Shown here in pieces: positions 22,692 to 25,828 of a DNA stretch of 25,828 bases (position 1 is the stretch's first letter; every line of letters starts with the position of its first letter). Below the pieces are notes generated by a model. That model saw only the letters and a list, made by a program, of their open reading frames with translations, made no database searches and was not told the DNA's origin. The position numbers were made by a program, and so were the translations under genes. Source of the DNA: Chryseosolibacter sp964563295. Its GTDB lineage: Bacteria > Bacteroidota > Bacteroidia > Cytophagales > Cyclobacteriaceae. Where the stretch lies: assembly GCA_964563295.1 (NCBI GenBank), contig CAZLWX010000050.1:1-25828 (forward strand). The letters are read 5' to 3'.

Positions 22692-24686
22692 TCAGAAGCG
22701 ATAAGCCAATTTCAGGTAGACACTCCTCTTTACTTCTGCCCGCGGGTTCGGGCTCGATATCACATATTCGAGATGCTGAGCATGGAGTAGATTCTGACCG
22801 GTAACAGAAAGTTCAAAATGCTCATTCGGAAGCCACGCCAGTCGGGCTTCCAGCTCAGTGTATGCGGGTACGCGATCGGGAGTGCCGGCAACGTTATAGA
22901 CGAATGAGCCGACATGGCGCAAGCGGGCGTCGAAAGTGAAGTTGTCGGACAAGTTCATAAAGGAGTGGATCGTAATACGGTTTTGAGGATCCGCGTTTTC
23001 GTTCAGCGCATTGTTAAAGTCGCTTTTTCCCTCCTTAATGCGAATATCGTGCTGAAAAAGATTGTAACCAGCGCGCAGTCGCCACCAGTCAAGGACCTGC
23101 CAGGCCAAGGTCACTTCGGCGCCATACGTTTCACCCTCCAGGTTGTTATCATAATAGAGCGGAAAAATTCCCAGGCTGGCACTCGTGCTGCGGATCTTGT
23201 CGTAAACATTGTAGTAAGTCGAGATCGAGCCTGAAACTGACTTTCCAGTCTGCATTCGGTAACCTGCTTCGTAAGCGATGACCGTCTCCGAGTCGAACGC
23301 TTCACCACCGACAAGAAGGTTATCGACACCTATGGGAGCGAAGTTGGGTGTTGGAAGCCGGATATGGCGATCGACGCGCGAGGGAATCCGCACCGCGCGT
23401 GATACCGCAGCCCACAAGGATTGCGAACTGTTCAATAAGAAATGTAAACGCGCGCTGGGTTCTATTTCGACCTTCGTGTAGTCGTTGTGTTCGATCTTGG
23501 TGCCCACCGTAGCAGAAAGTTTTTCGCTGATGGTGGCCTGCTCCTGGAAGAAAAAACTCACCAGGTTGCGGTCGAGCACTGGCGGCGCAAAGGCAAGCGC
23601 TGGAGCATTGTTGACGACATCATGGGTAAGACGATAGCCAAGGCCCCAGACGAGTTGGTGGCGGGTGCCGGGACTGAAACGGTGTTGAAAGTCGATGTCG
23701 TACGTGTCGAGGTTGTCGCCAAAACGTCCGGCGGGGGCGGCTGGTCCTATTTCGGTCTGTGTCGGCGGCACGGGCATGTCGAGGTTCGTGCGATCGTAAT
23801 AGAGTTGGAACGCAAAGTCTGACTTGTCGGAGATGATGTGCTTCCACCTTCCGAGCACATTGAGACCGCTGATAGCGGAGACGCCGCCGGTGGCGATGTC
23901 TTCCCGTCCATTATAATAATCTCCCTGCAATGACCAGGTATTCTTCTCACCCGGTGTGGCGTCCATTCGAAAACCGCCCTGCCCCATGTTCCACGAGTCA
24001 AGGGCGTCTTCTCCATCAGGGAATGCGATGGCATCCCGGTCGAAGTACTTGCCATACACACGGAAGGAAACGTCGTCATTGATTCGCCCCCCGTATCGCA
24101 ACCCGCCGACGGCGCGAAGTTGATTTCCTGCGCCGGCCTCCGCATACAGTCCTTGAGTTTTGTCGGAACTTTTGGTAATAATATTAATTACGCCGTTGAC
24201 AGCGTTCGAGCCCCAAAGGGTACCTCCCGGTCCGCTGATTACTTCAATGCGATCGATATCTTCCAGCAGGTAATCCTGCCGGTCCCAGAAAACACCCGAG
24301 AAGAGGGGAGTGTACACGGTGCGCCCGTCGATCATGACGAGCATCTTATTGGCAAGGTCGGTATTGAAGCCGCGAGCGCTGATCGCCCAGTCGTGAGAAT
24401 TTTTTTGCGCGACGTGCAAGTTCAACGCCAGCCGTAGGGCTTCCGGGATGCTGGTCACACCCGACCGGTGAATATCTTCCTGGGTGATTACCTGAATCGC
24501 CGAGGGCGCTTCCGTCAGTTTTTCCGGTCGACGCGAAACAGAGGTCACCTCGATGTTCATGAGTTCTTCGACCGTCATTTTCTTCAATTCGCTTGGCGTC
24601 AGGGATGCTTCCTGCGCGAAAGCTGCTTGCGACAGGAGTGCAATTAGAGTGATGGTGATGATTGGTCTCGGGTCCTGGCTGATCAT
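22692..24686 (-). CDS. TonB-dependent receptor of the YfiR/kinase operon
   Basis: A 664-residue outer-membrane receptor. The signal peptide is PIITITLIALLSQAAFAQ, cleaved at about residue 25. An ELKKMTVEELMNIEVTSVSRRPEKL stretch leads into the plug (about 45-172). The plug includes GFNTDLANKMLVMIDGRTVY and the RIEVISGPGGTLWGSNAVNG motif. The barrel ends in YLKLAYRF with a terminal Phe, the sorting signal of outer-membrane barrels. There is no carboxypeptidase-like N-domain, unlike the receptor at 9136, and no signalling N-terminal domain (secretin/STN type) is seen. The 'VEELMNIEVTSVS' opening is typical of receptors that neighbour YfiR-type genes. The substrate is unknown. It starts 37 bases after the response-regulator stop, and the next gene (yfiR-like) starts 4 bases after its stop, so translation is probably coupled. 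Confidence 0.93.
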   Translation of the reverse strand: MISQDPRPIITITLIALLSQAAFAQEASLTPSELKKMTVEELMNIEVTSVSRRPEKLTEAPSAIQVITQEDIHRSGVTSIPEALRLALNLHVAQKNSHDWAISARGFNTDLANKMLVMIDGRTVYTPLFSGVFWDRQDYLLEDIDRIEVISGPGGTLWGSNAVNGVINIITKSSDKTQGLYAEAGAGNQLRAVGGLRYGGRINDDVSFRVYGKYFDRDAIAFPDGEDALDSWNMGQGGFRMDATPGEKNTWSLQGDYYNGREDIATGGVSAISGLNVLGRWKHIISDKSDFAFQLYYDRTNLDMPVPPTQTEIGPAAPAGRFGDNLDTYDIDFQHRFSPGTRHQLVWGLGYRLTHDVVNNAPALAFAPPVLDRNLVSFFFQEQATISEKLSATVGTKIEHNDYTKVEIEPSARLHFLLNSSQSLWAAVSRAVRIPSRVDRHIRLPTPNFAPIGVDNLLVGGEAFDSETVIAYEAGYRMQTGKSVSGSISTYYNVYDKIRSTSASLGIFPLYYDNNLEGETYGAEVTLAWQVLDWWRLRAGYNLFQHDIRIKEGKSDFNNALNENADPQNRITIHSFMNLSDNFTFDARLRHVGSFVYNVAGTPDRVPAYTELEARLAWLPNEHFELSVTGQNLLHAQHLEYVISSPNPRAEVKRSVYLKLAYRF

Positions 24687-24723
24687 CGGGGGCTTTGGGT
24701 TATTGCTGAAACTTATTCTGATT

Positions 24724-25170
24724 TTAGACCTTGTTGATCACCAGCCAGTACAATCCCAGCTCGGAGACTGTCTTCGAAAAATTGTTGAACTCAACAGGCT
24801 TGACGATATAGCTATTTGCACCCAGCTCATAACATCTTTTGATGTCCGGGTCTTCCGCCGACGATGTGAGAATGACAACGGGGATTGAACGTGTGCGCGC
24901 ATCGCTCTTGACACGTTCCAGGACCTCCAGTCCTCCGACCTTGGGCATTTTGAGATCCAGGAGGATAACCCGTGGTACATTTTCCAGGCGTCGCTGGGAA
25001 TATTTTCCCTGGCCGAAAATAAAGTCCAGTGCTTCGGCGCCGTCGCCGAGATGCACGAGCTTGTTGGCGAGATTTTCTTTTTTGAGCGCGCGGATCGTTA
25101 GTTCGGCATCGCCGGGATGATCCTCTACGAGGAGAATTTCTACTTCATCATTGTTCATGATGTTCGTCAT
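24724..25170 (-). CDS. Single-domain response regulator (Rcp1-like)
   Basis: A 148-residue receiver domain with no output domain. E16 and D17 (LLVEDHPGDAE) form the acidic pocket, D72 (ILLDLKMPK) is the phospho-acceptor, T102 (VILTSSAED) the switch residue and K124 (YIVKPVEF) the conserved lysine. The final LGLYWLVIN segment and the FGQGKYSQRRLENVP loop are typical of the Rcp1-like regulators that partner phytochrome-type and PAS kinases. ATG at 25170 is used here; ATG at 25158 is an alternative. It is the first gene of the four-gene operon and lies 10 bases behind a leader hairpin. It is the likely phosphate acceptor of the kinase at the operon's other end. Confidence 0.93.
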   Translation of the reverse strand: MTNIMNNDEVEILLVEDHPGDAELTIRALKKENLANKLVHLGDGAEALDFIFGQGKYSQRRLENVPRVILLDLKMPKVGGLEVLERVKSDARTRSIPVVILTSSAEDPDIKRCYELGANSYIVKPVEFNNFSKTVSELGLYWLVINKV

Positions 25171-25180
25171 TATTAAAAAT

Positions 25181-25214
25181 GCCCACCTATCCCGCAGCAG
25201 CGGGAATGATGGGC
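25181..25214 (-). promoter_or_regulatory. Leader hairpin directly upstream of the response-regulator start
   Basis: On the minus strand, 15-base arms (25214-25200 and 25195-25181) pair with two mismatches around a 4-base loop, with CCCGC/GCGGG at the tip and GCCC/GGGC at the base. ATTTTTAATA and then the ATG at 25170 follow. It is shaped like a terminator or attenuator. AGGTGG, the only Shine-Dalgarno-like stretch, is inside the 3' arm and would be hidden when folded. Confidence 0.55.
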
Positions 25215-25228
25215 TCTTCGGAAAACCC

Positions 25229-25258
25229 CAAAGTAGGAATTTCTGGAGGAAAATTCAA
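25229..25258 (-). promoter_or_regulatory. Weak promoter candidate for the four-gene operon
   Basis: On the minus strand TTG (25258-25256), 19 bases, then CTACTTTG (25236-25229). Only the TTTG half of the Bacteroidota -7 box matches well. Transcription would start near 25222, so the transcript would begin with the leader hairpin. Confidence 0.28.
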
Positions 25259-25262
25259 GAAG

Positions 25263-25290
25263 GGTCCATGGTCCATGGTCGATGGTCCAT
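25263..25290. repeat. Heptamer array GGTCCAT, four copies
   Basis: GGTCCAT, GGTCCAT, GGTCGAT, GGTCCAT in direct succession, a fourth unrelated unit sequence with a period of 7. It lies just upstream of the four-gene operon. A looser GTGG-rich repetition follows at 25489-25522. Otherwise 25291-25594 holds nothing I can identify as a gene. Confidence 0.75.
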
Positions 25291-25594
25291 AGTAGGGAGG
25301 TGTTGCGAGGAGACTCATTGCTGCGAGGTAGTAGTTGTAGAAATGTCCACGGTCCACAGATTCGTTGGACCGGAAGACTTTCCAGCGCCGTGCCCGCCCA
25401 TGTACCGCCCCCTATGACCGGGGATTTTTCCCCTTCAAGATGACAACCAACCATTGGTAAAGATCACCCTTCACGTAAACAAGGCGACATTGTGGCCATT
25501 GTGGTTCATGGTGGCCTTCGTGCTACTGCATTTTTTGAGACTCTCCTAATTAACACGCTCCTGGATCATCGCAATGCCTTTCTATTGACAATCT

Positions 25595-25699
25595 CTCGCG
25601 TGAGGGATAGAAGCGGAAAGCCCGGAGCGAAGGGAGGGCATTGCGAGGCGGTGTGAGGACTTGCAGCGGATAGCCCGACCCGAGGAACGAGGGGCACGC
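25595..25699. repeat. Dispersed GC-rich repeat, copy B (inverted relative to copy A)
   Basis: A reverse-complement copy of 20139-20242. Long blocks are identical, for example GGGATAGAAGCGGAAAGCCC and CCCGACCCGAGGAACGAGGG. Internal near-duplicates are AGCGGAAAGCCCG (25612) and AGCGGATAGCCCG (25665). Together, copies A and B bracket the response-regulator/TBDR/YfiR/kinase operon as inverted repeats about 5.35 kb apart. Confidence 0.88.
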
Positions 25700-25740
25700 C
25701 GTTTGCACGCAGCGCGAAAATGACTCTCCAATGCAACCGT

Positions 25741-25785
25741 CAACACCCAACACCCAACACCCAAAAGCCAAATGCCAAGAGCCAA
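25741..25785. repeat. Heptamer array CAACACC passing into AAAGCC-type units
   Basis: Three CAACACC units are followed by CAAAAGCC, AAATGCC and AAGAGCC. Two unit types found apart at 1619 and 1695 are thus fused in one array here, in the 42 bases after copy B's spacer. Confidence 0.7.
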
Positions 25786-25819
25786 TAACAGCACTACGAG
25801 TGTACACCACAATAAAAAG

Positions 25820-25826
25820 AAAGGAG
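25820..25826 (+). promoter_or_regulatory. Possible Shine-Dalgarno of a gene beyond the right edge
   Basis: AAAGGAG two bases before the window ends, after an A-rich stretch. It suggests a plus-strand gene starting just outside the window; its start codon is not visible. Confidence 0.35.
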
Positions 25827-25828
25827 CC

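Noticed and set aside
25173..25454. Minus-strand 93-codon frame upstream of the response regulator
   Set aside because: It runs through the leader hairpin and the GGTCCAT array (giving W-T-I-D-H-G-P-W-T), with no domain or start signal.

Overview
The window looks like a chromosomal stretch from a Bacteroidota bacterium, most likely of the Cytophagales type. Signs are two large TonB-dependent receptors (one with an N-terminal carboxypeptidase-regulatory-like domain), DUF4097 adhesin-like proteins under an ECF sigma factor, A-rich leaders with few clear Shine-Dalgarno sites, and promoter candidates of the TTG / TTTG kind. Composition looks balanced in GC. I cannot name the genus from the sequence. 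I see no transposase, integrase, phage gene, CRISPR array or rRNA.

Layout, left to right. (1) 1-2534, minus strand: an AlkZ-like winged-helix DNA glycosylase cut by the left edge, a DUF1801 protein, and a small three-helix membrane protein. (2) 2764-4091: a YflT-type stress protein (+) convergent with a periplasmic SIMPL-domain protein (-). (3) 4282-8041, plus strand: an envelope-stress-like operon of ECF sigma factor, zinc-free anti-sigma factor with periplasmic HEAT repeats, and three exported DUF4097 proteins, closed by a strong terminator. In the middle DUF4097 protein a ladder of tyrosines is replaced column by column by histidines. (4) 8074-12567, plus strand: promoter and inverted repeat, a PstS-like binding protein with an EF-hand loop, a TonB-dependent receptor and a DUF2490 outer-membrane protein. 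(5) 12620-18558: a SET-domain protein (+) whose stop codon abuts that of a 978-residue membrane/TPR protein (-), preceded on the minus strand by a Tat-exported Gfo/Idh/MocA oxidoreductase and an FGE-fold lipid- or matrix-side protein lacking the FGE catalytic cysteine. (6) 18559-20287: repeat-rich spacers, a small possible ORF, an Rrf2 regulator with its terminator, and tRNA-Thr(CGT). (7) 20288-25170, minus strand: a compact four-gene operon of single-domain response regulator, TonB-dependent receptor, YfiR-family periplasmic protein, and CHASE8-HAMP-PAS histidine kinase. (8) 25171-25828: leader hairpin, repeats, and a Shine-Dalgarno-like site at the edge.

The best candidate for an undescribed system is region 7. 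In the known YfiBNR system the periplasmic YfiR restrains the CHASE8-HAMP-GGDEF protein YfiN. Here YfiR is encoded next to a kinase with a CHASE8-like sensor but no GGDEF domain, and a TonB-dependent receptor stands where an outer-membrane partner would be expected. The operon is bracketed by inverted copies of a roughly 105-base repeat, with tRNA-Thr just outside the left copy.

A second theme is a set of short tandem arrays, mostly with a 7-base unit but with several unrelated unit sequences, sitting in the spacers and often touching stop codons. One supplies the last codons and the stop of the histidine kinase.
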